From assembly GCF_033115175.1 (NCBI RefSeq), contig NC_084834.1, positions 13,055,294 to 13,119,293 on the forward strand: 64,000 nucleotides of DNA, read 5' to 3'. Positions 10,866 to 22,435 of the stretch are shown piece by piece. Source of the stretch: Lepus europaeus (lineage: Eukaryota > Chordata > Mammalia > Lagomorpha > Leporidae). The notes under the pieces were generated by a model. The model made no database searches, had not been told where the DNA came from, and saw nothing but the letters and a program-made list of their open reading frames with translations. Positions within the stretch are counted from its first letter, which is position 1. Every line of letters begins with the position of its first letter. A program made the translations under genes and the position numbers.

Positions 10866-12089
10866 ATTCTTTTTTTTGAATTTTTTTATTTAATAAATGT
10901 GAATTTACAAAGAGAAACTTTTGTAGTGTTGTGGCTTCCCCCCCAACCTCCCTCCCTCCCACGGCCCTCTCCTCTCCCACTCCCTCTCCCATCCCGCCCT
11001 TCATTGAGTTTCATTTTCAATTACCTTCATACACTGAAGATCAACTTAGTATATATACTAAGCAAGGATTTCAACAGGCTGCCCTCACACAACTGCACAA
11101 GGTATAGGGTATTGTTCGACTAGTAGTGTTGTTTATAAGTTTCATAGTAAAACACATTAAGGACAGAGATCCTACATGGGGAGCATGTACCCAGTGACTC
11201 CCGTTGTTGATTTAACAATTGGCACTTATTTATGACATCAGCAATCACCCGAGAATCTTGCAGTGAGCTGTCTAGGCTATGGAAGCCCCTTGAGTTCACC
11301 AACTCTGAACTTGTTTAGTCAAGGCCGTATCACAGTGGAGGTTCCTTCCTCCCTTCAGAGAAAAGCGCCTCTCTCCTTGATGGCCTGCTCCTTCTGCTGG
11401 GGTCTTGTTCACCAGGATCTTTCATTTAGATTATTTTTGCCACCGTGTCATGGCTTTCCATGCCTGTGAGACTCTCATGGACCTTTTAGCCAGATTCGAA
11501 TGTCCCAAGGGTTGATTCTGAGGCAGGAGTGCTGTTTTGGGCGTTTGCCATTCTATGAGTCTGCTGTGTGTCCTGCTTCCCCCGCAGGATCATTCTTTCC
11601 CTTTTAATTCTATCCTTCATTATTTGCTTACACTGGTCTTATTTGTGAGATCTCTTCGACATATACCCTATCTTTTGGATCGGTTGTGTATTTATACTTA
11701 TCACTTTACCAAGTGCACTGGCATTGGTACCTGCCTCCTTGGTAAGACTGAGTTGAAATCCCCTGGCGCATTTCTAGTGCCACCATTGGAGGTAAGTCCG
11801 AGTGAGCATGTGCCAACCTATATATCGCCTCCCTCTCTTATTCCCACTCCTATGTAATAGAGATCACTTTTCTGTTAATTTTAAATGCCTAAGAATGATT
11901 GTGTATTGATTACAGAGTTCAACCAGTGGTCGTATGTAGAACAAACAGAGCAACAACAATAACAACAACAAAAATACTAAAAGGAATAAAATAGTAAGTT
12001 GTTCCTCAATAGTCTAGGCAAGGGCTGATCATGTCATTGTTTCTCATAGTGTCCATTTCACTTCAATGGGTATCATTTTAGATACTCGT
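10866..12089 (-). other. L1 3' UTR with polypurine block
   Basis: This is the lagomorph-type 3' UTR seen in truncated form at several later sites (36013-36540, 50784-51389, 53180-53499, 54036-54400). The C-rich run at 10938-10998 is a G-rich block on the L1 sense strand. The sense 3' end is AATAAA plus a short A-rich tail at 10890-10866. Confidence 0.85.
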
Positions 12090-13105
12090 TCAGTTGCCAT
12101 CGATCAGGGAGAACATATGATATTTGTCCCTTTTGGACTGGCTTATTTCACTCAGCATGATGTTTTCCAGCTTCCTCCATTTTGTTGTGAATGCCCCGAT
12201 TTCATTGTTTTTTTACTGCTGTATAGTGTTCCATAGAGTACATATCCCATAGTTTCTTTATCCAGTCATCCGTTGATGGACATTTAGGTTGATTCCATGT
12301 CTTAGCTATTGTGAATTGAGCTGCAACAAATATTGAGGTGCAAATGGCTCTTTTTTCTCCCCTTTAATTCCATTTGGGTAAATTCCAAGGAGTGGGATGG
12401 CTGGGTCATGTGTAGTGCTATATTCAGGATCCTGAGGACTCTCCAAACTGTCTTCCATAGTGGCTTTACCAGTTTGCATTCCCACCAACAGTGGATTAGT
12501 GTCCCTTTTCCCCTACATCCTCGCCAGCATCTGTTGTTGGTTGATTTCTGTATGTAAGCCAATCTAACCGGGGTGAGGTGAAACCTCATTGTGGTTTTGA
12601 TCTGCATTTCCCTGATGGCTAGGGATCCTGAACATTTTTTCATGTGCCTGTTGGCCATTTGGATTTCCTCTTTTGAAAAATGTCTGTTAAGGACCTTGGC
12701 CCATTTTTTATTGGGTTGTTTGTTTTGATTTTGTGGTGTTTTTTTGATCATTTTATAGATTCTAGTTGTTAATCCTTTATCTGTTGTGTAGTTTGCAAAT
12801 AATGTCTCCCATTCTGTCGGTTGCCTCTTCACTTTCTTGACTGTTTCCTTTGCTGTAAAGAAACTCTTCAATTTGAGGTAATCCCATTTGTTTATTTTAT
12901 CTTTGATTACCCGTGCCTCTGGGGTCTTCTCCAGGAATTCTTTGCCTGTTCCAATATCTTGAAGGGTTTCCCCTATGCTCTCAATTAGTTTTATGGTGTT
13001 GTGGCGCATCTCTAGTTCTTTGATCCATGTTGAGTGGATTTTTGTATAAGGTGCAAGGTAGGGGTCTTGCTTCATACTTCGACATGTGGACATCCAGTTT
13101 TCCAA
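12090..13105 (-). pseudogene. L1 ORF2 C-terminal domain remnant
   Basis: After a TGA the frame continues MENWMSTCRSMKQDPYLAPY and includes [39 protein letters not shown] and the Cys/His-rich NNRCWRGC...LIHCWWECK motif. A frame change near 12440 moves the rest (DPAIPLLGIYPNGIKG) into another frame. The relic reaches SLIDGN and a stop at 12090. These are the standard C-terminal landmarks of mammalian L1 ORF2p. Confidence 0.88.
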
Positions 13106-13705
13106 TCACCATTTGTTGAAGAGGCTGTCCTTGTTCCAGGGGTTGGTTTTAGGTCCTTTGTCAAATATGAGTTGGTAATAGATGTTTGGATTGATCTCCG
13201 GTGTTTCTATTCTGTTCCATTGGTCTATCCATCTGTTTGATCTGTCCATTGGTGAGAGTGGGGTGTTGAAGTCCCCTGTTACTATTGTATTTGAATCTAT
13301 ATCTCCCTTTAAATCCTTTAGTAATTCTTTCAGGTAGCCAGGCACCCTGTTATTAGGTGCGTATGCATTTATAATAGTAATGTCTTCCTGTTGGGTAGAT
13401 CCTTTAATCATTATATAGTGCCCTTCTCTGTCTCTTTTAATAGTTTTTATGTTCAAGTCTATTTTGTCTGATATCAGGATGGCCACTCCAGCTCTTTTTT
13501 GATTTCTGTTAGCTTGGAGTATCTTTTTCCATCCTTTCACTTTCAGTCTGCGTGCATCTTTGCTGATAAGGTGTGTCTCCTGAAGGCAGCATATAGATGG
13601 ATTCTCTTTCTTGATCCAATCAGCTAGTCTATGTCTTTTGGTAGTAGAATTAAGACCATTCACATTCAGTGTGATTACTGTTAAGTACTGTCTTTTCTCA
13701 TTCAT
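13106..13705 (-). pseudogene. L1 ORF2 N-terminal endonuclease fused to C-terminal segment
   Basis: The reading frame starts [19 protein letters not shown] and keeps AP-endonuclease landmarks: LNVNGLN, CLQETHL with the catalytic Glu, and [11 protein letters not shown] with the Asp/Asn pair. After about residue 155 it jumps to [12 protein letters not shown] and DSLFNKW, which in full L1s lie after the reverse transcriptase. Roughly 800 codons, including the rest of the endonuclease and the whole RT, are gone. A short repeat, ccattggt, lies at both 13217-13224 and 13244-13251 close to the junction and may mark microhomology. Confidence 0.88.
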
Positions 13706-13755
13706 GTTTCCTAAAGGAGCTGTTTATGTATTTTGAACTTTGTGTGTAGGTTACT

Positions 13756-14640
13756 CTACATTCGCTTTTTTTGGTAGTGAAGTTCTTGTTTTTGTATTTC
13801 TGTGTGCAGCACATCTTTGAGCAAGTGTTGTAGGGCTGGATGCATGGTTACAAATCCTTTCAGTTTCTGTTTGTCTTGGAAGATCTTTATTTCCCCTTCA
13901 TTCATAAATGATAGCTTTGCAGGGTATAGTATTCTAGGTTGGCATTGTTTGTCTTTTAAAACTTGAAATATATCATGCCATTGTCTCCTTGCCTGTAGTG
14001 TTTGTGATGAGAAGTCTGGGGTGAGTCTGATTAACTTACCCCTGAATGTGATCTGTCGTTTTTCTCTGGCACATTTTAGGATTTGTTCTTTGTGTGTCAC
14101 TGAGCTGAGTGTTGCCACAATGTGTCATGGTGAATTTCTCTTCTGGTCTACCCTGTTTGGAGTCCTGGCTATCTTTGAATTTGCCTGTTGTTATCCAGTT
14201 GCCTTTGTTTGAAGTTTTCTGATGTTATTTCATTGAAAACACCTTCCAATCCATTCTCTCTTTCCACCCCCTCAGGGACTCCTATTAACTGAACATTACA
14301 CCGTTTGATTGAATCTTGTAGGTCTCCGACCATATTTTTTTAATTTTTTCATTTCTTCTTCCTGCGTTTGAACTGACTGTATTATTTCTGGAAGTTTGTC
14401 TTCGAATTCTGATATTCGGTCTTCTATTTCATCTGTTTGATTTCCGGGGGAATCCACGGTGTTTTTATATGGTCAATTGAGTTTTTCATTTCCAGTATTT
14501 CATTCTGGCTTCTCTTTAGGATCTCTAATCCTTGGGCTTGTTTTTCATTCCACTCTCGACACTGTTTCTCATTATTTCTAAGTAATCTTATTATTAATTT
14601 TCTGAATTCTTTTTCTGGCATGGTTTAAAATTCTTCTTCT
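13756..14640 (-). pseudogene. L1 ORF1 (RNA-binding chaperone) remnant
   Basis: Two open pieces are visible. Bases 14621-14424 begin MPEKEFRKLI, the coiled-coil N-terminus typical of L1 ORF1p. Bases 14118-13756 include KLIRLTPDFSSQTLQARRQW and PAKLSFMNEGEIK, the conserved C-terminal domain. The stretch between encodes GVPEGVEREN-like RRM-region sequence broken by frame changes. In live L1s the trimeric protein coats L1 RNA. Here it is a relic. Confidence 0.88.
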
Positions 14641-15472
14641 TCAGCCTCTGTTATGGTTGGTTTAGCCTGCTCCATTGGCAAGTTTATGTGTTCTTCTATC
14701 TTCTTGTTGTGGGTTTTTGTTTTGTTTTTTGGCATTCCGTCTGGGTGGTTTTTCAGGTTGATTTCCCTCTGCTGTGGGCTGCTGAGTCTGTACCAATATC
14801 CAGTGTAAGCAGGCTGCTCTGCTTCTAGAGTTTGCTTATTTATGTTTTGCTTATTTATTTATTTTTTGTAACTTGTGTGGGCTGGTGTCAGGGCTTTCAG
14901 GTGCCAATCTCTGCCCCTTGGGGGCTGGTTTCCTTGTTCCTATGTTCGCCCTTATGTGTCTGTGCCTGGGGTTCGTTGGTCAGCCACTCTCACTGCACCT
15001 CCTGCGTGAGGAGTGTCAAGTAGCTCCAGACCACCTTTGGACTCTGCCCCTGCTGCTTCCTCCTCCGAAGCAGAGGCCAGCCTCCTTTAAGCCCGAATGT
15101 AAACAAACAGGATGGCTGCACTCTGCCTGCTGCAGCTCTGATTGTGGGTGGGGCGGCTCCTAAGGATCCTTGCGTTTTCGATCCTTCAGTGCATCCCCCT
15201 GGATCCTGCCCTCTTCCTGTGGGTGCTACTTAATTTTTTTTTTTTTCTGGAAACTTGAGTAGACTGGTGTCAGGGCTATGAGCTGCCCTCCCTCGCTGCC
15301 TGCCCCTGCGCAAGGAGTGCAGTGTCCCTCCACTCCACCTTTGGGCCCCACCTCCGAAGGTTCGTGTGGAGGCAGAGGCAGTTCTCCTTTAAGCCCATAT
15401 GTAAACAAACAAGATGGCTGCTCCCCGCCCGCTGCAGCTCCGATTTGGGGGAGGGATCCTGGATCCTGAATC
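14640..15472 (-). promoter_or_regulatory. L1 5' UTR with two promoter monomers
   Basis: Two related segments, about 14873-15205 and 15255-15470, share ctggtgtcagggct, ctcctttaagccc and tgtaaacaaaca in the same order, so the 5' UTR is built from tandem monomers. On the L1 sense strand the 5'-most monomer carries gccatcttg (revcomp of 15411-15419), a YY1-type core known from L1 promoters; the inner copy has gccatcctg. Promoter activity is inferred from family knowledge only. Confidence 0.7.
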
Positions 15473-15543
15473 GGGTTGTGCATCATATTGTTCTTTCGTG
15501 GCTCCCACTGGGACATGGAGAGAGCACTTTCTGAATTACTGGA

Positions 15544-15997
15544 TGTCGGAGGCCACCCGACAAACCACACAGAGACACGCAGCAGTCAGTCAATTCATCA
15601 CCACGTTTATTGCCTCGTCGCGTTCCAAGCCAAAGTAGGGGGCCCGGCGATGAGGGACTGGAGGCAGTCTCCCTAAGGAAACCCTTCAGTCTCTAGCCAC
15701 GAGCACCAAGAAACACAAGGGTATATACCCCAGGCCCCATACAGATAACATTCATTGTGTGCAATCATGCATAGCACAGGAACGAAACAAGTTTACAAGG
15801 TAGCAAAGATCAGGGTACAAGCTCTGCAGATAGAGCAAAGAACATCATAAACCTTCATCAGAAGTCACATCCTGCCTGCAGGAATGTGGGATGAAAAATC
15901 TTGTGCCTACAGAACAAAAGTACAGGAAACAGGATTAGATAAGGGACAGCATCAGCCTGCTGCATCTCATGTCGGGCCAGGGCCACTAGCCCCGACA
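15544..15997 (-). mobile_element. Solo ERV LTR (ERV2/ERVK-type), 454 bp
   Basis: The element starts tgtcgg and ends ccgaca (TG...CA ends with short inverted repeats). It is flanked by 6-bp direct repeats actgga at 15538-15543 and 15998-16003. Read on the minus strand it has a TATA-like gtatatac, then aataaa about 60 bases before its end, the usual U3-R-U5 order. The 6-bp duplication suits class II (betaretrovirus-like) ERVs. No internal sequence is attached, so it is a solo LTR fossil. Clean ends and an exact duplication suggest moderate age. Confidence 0.88.
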
Positions 15998-16894
15998 ACT
16001 GGATCCTTTCTTTTCATCTGTGACTGTTGTCTCATTTTCTCCAAGTGGAAGGGAAATTCTTTAAACTCACATGATTGCCAAGGACATAAACAAACCTCTA
16101 AGAATGATTTTCAACTTGCCAGTTGTTTTTCTCTCAAAACATGACAACATCTCCCCATTTTCTCCTAATTTGAATTTTTATAGACTTAGCCTTATTATGT
16201 CTCAGAAAACTTGTGAACATCCACATTATGAGAATGTGTTGTTTGGGTTGGAGATCACTTGTGTTCCTGCTTTCTGACATGGAGTTGGATCTGCATCTGA
16301 AAATCTACTTAGGCAACTTTTGTTTTTTCTTCCACAGGAAGTATGATAGTCTCACTGGAGTCAGACCCAGAATCAGGCATGGTGACTGACTAGAGCCTTT
16401 CAGTGGCAAATGATACCATGCCTCAGCTCAGTAGGGGTCCATATGTTTTATGTCTTCTGATCTATGAGATGCTGAAAATTTCATGTGGCATAAGTTCTGA
16501 GAACTCCTCTTCAATATGGCTACCATGCTTTCAGGCTAATGCTGAGAGCTACTTTTCCCAGAATGTTTGGCTATGTTTTCTTAATGTTCCTGAAACCTTT
16601 AGTTTCTGCCACGGAAGGATGTATTTCCTCGATAGAGATTTGCCCATGTGACACCTGTACAAGACCATCATGTGGAAGCACATCTTCTCTCACTGGCCAC
16701 AGTTGCACATTCTATGGGCACTTTGCAAGTTACCAGAAACTTTGGGATTTTCTATCTTTACCCTTTGCTATATCCTAAGGTCATCTGATGCTTTGTTCTC
16801 AGCTGCTGTTCAAATACAAAAAAAAATCTTGAAGAAATTTAAAATAAGAATTGTATTTTTCAAAACAACTCTCCTATCTATCTGTTTTGTTCTC

Positions 16895-17239
16895 TTTTTT
16901 TTTTTTTTTTTGACAGGCAGAGTGGACAGCGAGAGAAAGAGACAGAGAGAAAGGTCTTCCTTTTGCCGTTGGTTCACCCTCCAATGGCCACCGCGGTAGG
17001 CGCGCTGTGGCCGGCGCACCGCGCTGATCCGATGGCAGGAGCCAGGTGCTTCTCCTGGTCTCCCATGGGGTGCAGGGCCCAAGCACTTGGGCCATCCTCC
17101 ACTGCACTCCCTGGCCACAGCAGAGAGCTGGCCTGGAAGAGGGGCAACCGGGACAGGATTGGTGCCCCGACCGGGACTAGAACCCGGTGTGCCGGCGCCG
17201 CAAGGCGGAGGATTAGCCTATTGAGCTGCGGCGCCGGCC
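16895..17239 (-). mobile_element. CSINE (full length, young)
   Basis: Full-length C-repeat in reverse: poly-T, gacaggcagagtgg, and ends gcggcgccggcc. Flanked by 14-bp duplications tctgttttgttctc at 16881-16894 and 17240-17253. It sits inside a decayed ~700-bp module. Confidence 0.96.
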
Positions 17240-19686
17240 TCTGTTTTGTTCTCATGCGTTTTCCTTTACTTCTCTTTTGGGGGTACCATAAAGTTCATGA
17301 CAATCATCATTATGAATTAAACATGGTGGGGTGTAAAATAATTTATTTTAAACCATGTGCATATTGATATGGGCCTGTTTTCTGAAAACACCATTAGACA
17401 GCCTTAGTTCTTTTCATCAACAGAATAAGTAACACCACAATGGAAATCCAATCAGTGTCAAGGTGTGTGACTGACCATGATCTTCAGCCCAAATCTAGAG
17501 TGGAACCACACTTTCCTTTTGCACTTTATCTTCTTAGTTACTGAAAAGCACTTTGGTGTATTTCCTTAGGATTTCTTCTTACTTCCATACAGTTTCTTTA
17601 AGTTTACACAAAGAATCCATTTTCAAAATATTCATGTGACCACTAACTTGACTTGGTCTCTTCAGTTGTTATCCAGGAAGGATGGAATTGCTCAGCAGAG
17701 ATTGTCCTTGAGGGCTCTAATCTAAGGCAAAGCTTTTGTTTCATGTTGTGCTCTGTGTGGCTCCCAGCAGAACACGGAATGGGCACTTTCCAAGTTACCG
17801 TATCCTTTCCTTTTGTCTATACCTGGCTTTTTCTTTATTGAGGGGTGTTTGCAATTGTTAAGTCACAAATGATATTTAAGGATAGAAATAAGGAATCTAA
17901 GGATATATTTGAAATTGGCATTTTTGTTGCTGAATCATTAAATCTATGAGCCACTTTCTCATTGTACCTCTCTTTATAAACCTATGTTTCTCTTGTGTCA
18001 GAAAACTCATGAAAATCCACATTATGAGCATATATTTCTATGGGTTCAAATAATGTTTTCCTGTTGTCAGTTGATAAAATGATTGCATTCTGCAAATATC
18101 CTAAGAAAACTTTTGATTTACCTTCCACAGGTGATTTAATGCTACCCTGGAGTGTGCACCAGTGTAAGGTATGATGACCGAGTAAAAACATTTTGCAATG
18201 GCAGCTGAAGCCTTCTGTCCTCTGCATTCTGAGTTACTAAAGAGCTGAGTTAGTGTCAGTCCTTAGTATTTTTCTTCATTTCTATGCACTTCCTTTAACC
18301 TAACACTAGGGGCTACTTTTCAAAAATATCTGTTTGAGTTTTCTCACTTTGCTTGAAAACCTTAGTTTCCTCACAGGAAGGAATACTTTAGTAGAGAATT
18401 GTCATTGAGGTATCTAAACTAAGACTAGTGTTTTGCTTCATGTTTTTCTATCATTTGTTTGCTGGAGTACACTGAGTGGGAATTTTCCAACTTGCCAGTT
18501 TCTTTCATTTTTTTCCATCCTTTTCCTTTGGCTTTACCAAGGGGTAGTGTAGCGGTCAGTACACAATGTATTCAAAGACAAAAATTAAACAATGTAAGAA
18601 GGAAGTTAGCATTAGGACTTGTTTTGCTCCCCCAAATTGTTAAACCTGTGCATCAAGTTCTCATCCATTGTATTTACATAAACTTACCTCTTAGAAGTCT
18701 CATGAAGTCCACATCATGGGTGCATTATGTTTCAGTATATTTTTTCTTTTACTGTTGCTCCATGTTGAAATGAATATGTTGTCTTCAAATATACTAAGAC
18801 AACCCCTGGTTTTTCTTCAACATAAGAAATTTCTCCCACCACTCCAAACCAGAACAGTGTCATGTATATTCACTGACCAAAATCCTCCAGTGGTAGAAGA
18901 TGAGAAGTCTGACCTTCTATGGGACCACCCGTGTCTACTGTACTCTGTCTTCTGAGTTACTGGAGAGCACAGTTGACATGATTCCTTAGGATATTTTTTC
19001 CCGATAAACTTCATTTCACCTCACAGTATGAACTAAGCTTTCTAGAATGCTTGCACATGTTTTCTAATGTTGTTTGACATCTTCAGTTTCTGTGCATGAA
19101 GAATGGACGGAATTCCTGGGTAGAGAATTGCCCAAGAGGCACCTAAAATCAGAAAAGTGTTTTGCATTGTTATTCTATTGTTGTCTCAAAGTTGCACGCT
19201 GCATGGACACTTTTCATGTTACCAGATAGTATCAGTATCTCCTTATGCCTTTGCCATAATGCAGGGTAATTTCAGTGCTTTCTACACACATAGTGTTCAA
19301 AGGTAAAAATAAGACACCTAAAAATGAATCCAGAACATATATTTTCCTTAGCCTTTCTACATGAAGTCTCAGAAACCTCATGAAAATCCCCATTGTAAGT
19401 GTAGGATGCTGGTATTTAAAGTAGTTTGTTATTACTATCTGATACTGAGATGAGTCTGTCTTATGAAAATATTTTAAGACAGCTTTAGTTTTTTCTGCAA
19501 TGGAATGAATGACACTCCAGGGGAATCCCATTCGGTGTCAAATATGGTGACTGACAAAAATCTTCCACGGGGAGAGGATACCAGGCCTAACCTTGCAGTG
19601 GGCCTACTGATGTTTTCTCTCCTCTTTTTCTTACTTATTATGAGTATAGCTGGCCTGATTCCTTAGGGTTTTCTCTATTTCTTTTA

Positions 19687-20006
19687 AAGATTTTTAAAAT
19701 TTATTTATTTGCGAGGTAGAATTACAGACAGTGAGAGAGAGACAGAGAAAGGTCTTCCATCTGCTGGTTCACTCCCCAAATGACCACAATAGCCAGAGTT
19801 GCACCGGTCCAAAGACAGCAGACAAGAGCTTCTTCCAGGCCCTCCACATGGGTGCAGGGGCTGGAGCACTTGGGCCAACTTCTACTGCTTTCCCAGGCCA
19901 TGGTGGAGAGCTGGACCAGAAGAGAAGCAACTGCGACTAGAACCGGTACCTATATGAGATGCTGGCACTGCAGGTGGAGGATTAACCTACTGTGCCAAAG
20001 CACCAG
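19687..20006 (-). mobile_element. CSINE (older subfamily)
   Basis: Reverse C-repeat with the aaagat...tttatttattt tail side, gagagagagacagag tract and gtgccaaagcaccag 5' end. It is more diverged than the copy at 16895 and interrupts a decayed module. Confidence 0.92.
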
Positions 20007-21560
20007 TATTTTATCTTTCTGGACAAATCTTTTAACTTTACACTAAGAACTATTGTGCAGAAATGTTTGTAGAAGTTTTCTAACTTGGCTTGGACTCTTC
20101 AGATCCTGTGCAGGAAGCATGGAGTTCCTTGCCAGGGAATTTCCCGTGGAGCAATTCACCTCATCTACTCCATTTTTTTATTCCTCCTATTCTATCCTTG
20201 ACTCCTAGAGAAACACCAAATGGGCACTTTCCAAGTTACCAGACCTTTGATTTTTATCATAAATCTTTTTGTCTTCTGAAAGAGTAGTTGTGATTGTTAA
20301 GATACAAATAATAGTCAAGGATAAAAGGGGAAAAAAAAACCTAAGAATGAATTTAAACAAGAATTTTGTTCTAAAATTGTTAAACTATGGGCTTTTTCAT
20401 TATCCATATTTTAAGAAACTGATTTTAATGATGTATCAGAAAACTCATTCAAGTCCACAATAGGAGCCAATTTTCTTGGATTTCAAATTTATTTTGCTGC
20501 CATCAGATGTTGAGATGGGTCTGTTGTCTGAAATATCTTGACAACTTTTGTTTGTCATTCTGCAGGTGCTGTAATGCTACCGCTGCTGTTGACACAATAC
20601 CAGGTAGGGTGAATGGCCAAAATCTCGAAATGGCACAGGATGCCACGCCTGAGCCTAGATGGGCCCACCTATGTCCTCTGTCCTCTGCATTCCAAGTGGC
20701 TGGAAAGCTGAGTTAGGATCTCTTCTCCTTAAGATTTTCTTTTCTTTTCTCTGTATTTTACTTAACGTAAGACTAAGGACTACTATTTCAAAATGTTTGT
20801 TTTAAACTTTGCTTGAAATATCTTCAGTTTCTTCCCCTGGTGGGTGAAGTTCCTTGGTAGAGAATTGCCCATGAGGCCCATAAACTAAGACTACATAGTC
20901 TTCATGTTTTCCTCACACTTGTTTGAAGCACAACACTGAATTCACATTTTCCAAGCTACAAGTTTGTTTCATTTTTTTCTTATCCTTCATTAAATGTAGT
21001 TCTAATGCTGCAACACAATTTGGTATTCAAAGACAAAAACTAAAATATAAGAATCAAGGTACAACAGGAAGTTGTTTTGGTCCAAAAGAACAATTACTCT
21101 AGGTGTCAATTTGCTCATCAATGGTATCTTTTCATAAGCTTATCTCTAAGCTGTCTCAGAAACCTCCTGAACTCCACACCATGAGTGTATCATGCTCTCA
21201 CCTAACATTATTTTTCCTGCTCCCTGGTGTTTCTTCAGCAGAACAAATTACCCTGCTACTGCAGACCAGACCAGTGTCCAGTATAATGACTGAGCGAATT
21301 CTCCAGCAGGAGAGGATGCCAAGCCTGAGCTTGGTATGGGCCCACCCAGTGCACTGTCCTCTGACTTCTGAGTTACAGAAGAGCACAGTTACCATGACTC
21401 CTTAGGATTTTTTTCCCCATGCACTTCATTTAACCTCACAGTAAGCACTGCTTGCACAAGTTTTCTATTTTTGCTTGACACATTCAGTTTCTGTCCAAGA
21501 ATGGATGGAATTCCTGTGTAGAGAATTGCCCAAGAGGCACCTACAACAATGGACACTTTC

Positions 21561-21898
21561 TTTTTCTTTTTCTTTTTTTTTTTTTTTGACAGGCAGAGTG
21601 GACAGTGAGAGAGAGAGACAGAGAGAAAGGTCTTCCTTTTGCCATTTACCCTCCAATGGCCACCACAGCCGGCACATTGCGCTGATCCGAAGCCAGGAGC
21701 CAGGTGCTTCTCCTGGTCTCCCATGCAGGTGCAGGGCCTAAGCACTTGGACCATCCTCCACTGCACTCGCGGGGCATAGCAGAGAGCAGGCCTGGAAGAG
21801 GGCAACTGGGCCAGAATCTGGTGCCCCGACAGGGACTAGAACCCGGTGTGCCGGCGCCACAGGGCCGAGGATTAGCCTATTGAGCCACGGCGCCGGCC
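21561..21898 (-). mobile_element. CSINE (full length, young)
   Basis: Reverse C-repeat with poly-T, gacaggcagagtgg and a cggcgccggcc end. The 13-bp duplication aatggacactttc lies at 21548-21560 and 21899-21911. It is inserted in a decayed module. Confidence 0.96.
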
Positions 21899-22435
21899 AA
21901 TGGACACTTTCCAAGCTACCAGGTCCTTTCAGTTTACCTGCCCTTATTCTTTTGCATTATCAGGGGTTAATTCCAATGCTTTGTACACAAAGAGCATTCA
22001 AAGATAAAGGTGAATCTTCTAAAAATGAAGAGTAGGGATTTGTTGGGTTCAGAAAGTATAATATCTATGGTTTTTCCTAACACATATTTTCCTTAAATTG
22101 TCTGCATGAAGTCTCAGAAACCTCATGAAAATACTCCTTTATGAGTGTGTGACACTTGGCTTTAAAGTACTTTTTTTGCCACTCTCTCTCTCATACTGAG
22201 TTTACTTTATGAATATGTCCTAAGAAAACTTAGGTTTTATCTTCAGTGAAATAAATAATGCCACTCCTGGAATCTGACCCCATGTCAAGTATGGCAATTG
22301 ACTGGAATCCTGCATTGGAAGAGGATTCCAGGGCACAGCTGTGTCCTCTGTCCACTCAGTTACTCAAGAGCTCCATTGGCATGATTTCTTAGGGCTTCCT
22401 CTTAACTTCTCCACAGTAGTACCAGCAAGCACTCT

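Larger units (their letters stand above)
10866..15472 (-). mobile_element. L1 LINE, internally deleted, minus strand, with target-site duplication
   Basis: The element lies between 17-bp direct repeats gggttgtgcatcatatt at 10849-10865 and 15473-15489, which mark the insertion site in a decayed module. Read on the minus strand it has a 5' UTR with two monomers (15472-14640), ORF1 remains, the N-terminal part of the ORF2 endonuclease fused to the ORF2 C-terminus, and a 3' UTR of about 1.2 kb with a polypurine block and a short A-rich tail. The reverse transcriptase region is missing. At 4.6 kb it is about 2.4 kb shorter than a typical mammalian L1. Several stops and frame changes show it is dead. 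Confidence 0.93.
8360..22435. repeat. Diverged tandem array of ~700-bp modules, old relatives of the 918-bp unit
   Basis: A set of landmarks recurs in fixed order. One is a pyrimidine tract plus AG (near 8756, 16338, 18131, 20567). Next comes a gtcctctgc...gagttact...gagc block (near 18220, 18950, 20680, 21360), then a ggaagg...ttcct...tagagaattgcc block (near 10100, 16610, 17680, 18370, 19095, 20840, 21495). Last is a gaaaactcatgaaaatccac-like block (near 16205, 18000, 19371, 20430, 21156, 22110). After subtracting inserted SINEs, the L1 and the LTR, spacing is about 660-745 bp. Landmarks match unit positions ~190-690 of the 918-bp array, for example gttgccggagctcctgg, ccaggaaggatg and gttgtctgaaa. 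The modules are AT-rich and CpG-poor, as expected for old, decayed copies. Roughly twelve modules are visible; limits are approximate. Confidence 0.75.

Noticed and set aside
16895-17239. tRNA gene inside CSINEs
   Set aside because: The SINE head is tRNA-derived but lacks an intact cloverleaf. No functional tRNA is supported.
16963-17367. Open frames of about 90-150 codons in and around CSINEs (also 21389-21805, 40229-40570, 47222-47677)
   Set aside because: They lie within GC-rich SINE bodies and recur wherever a young CSINE lies. They are not genes.
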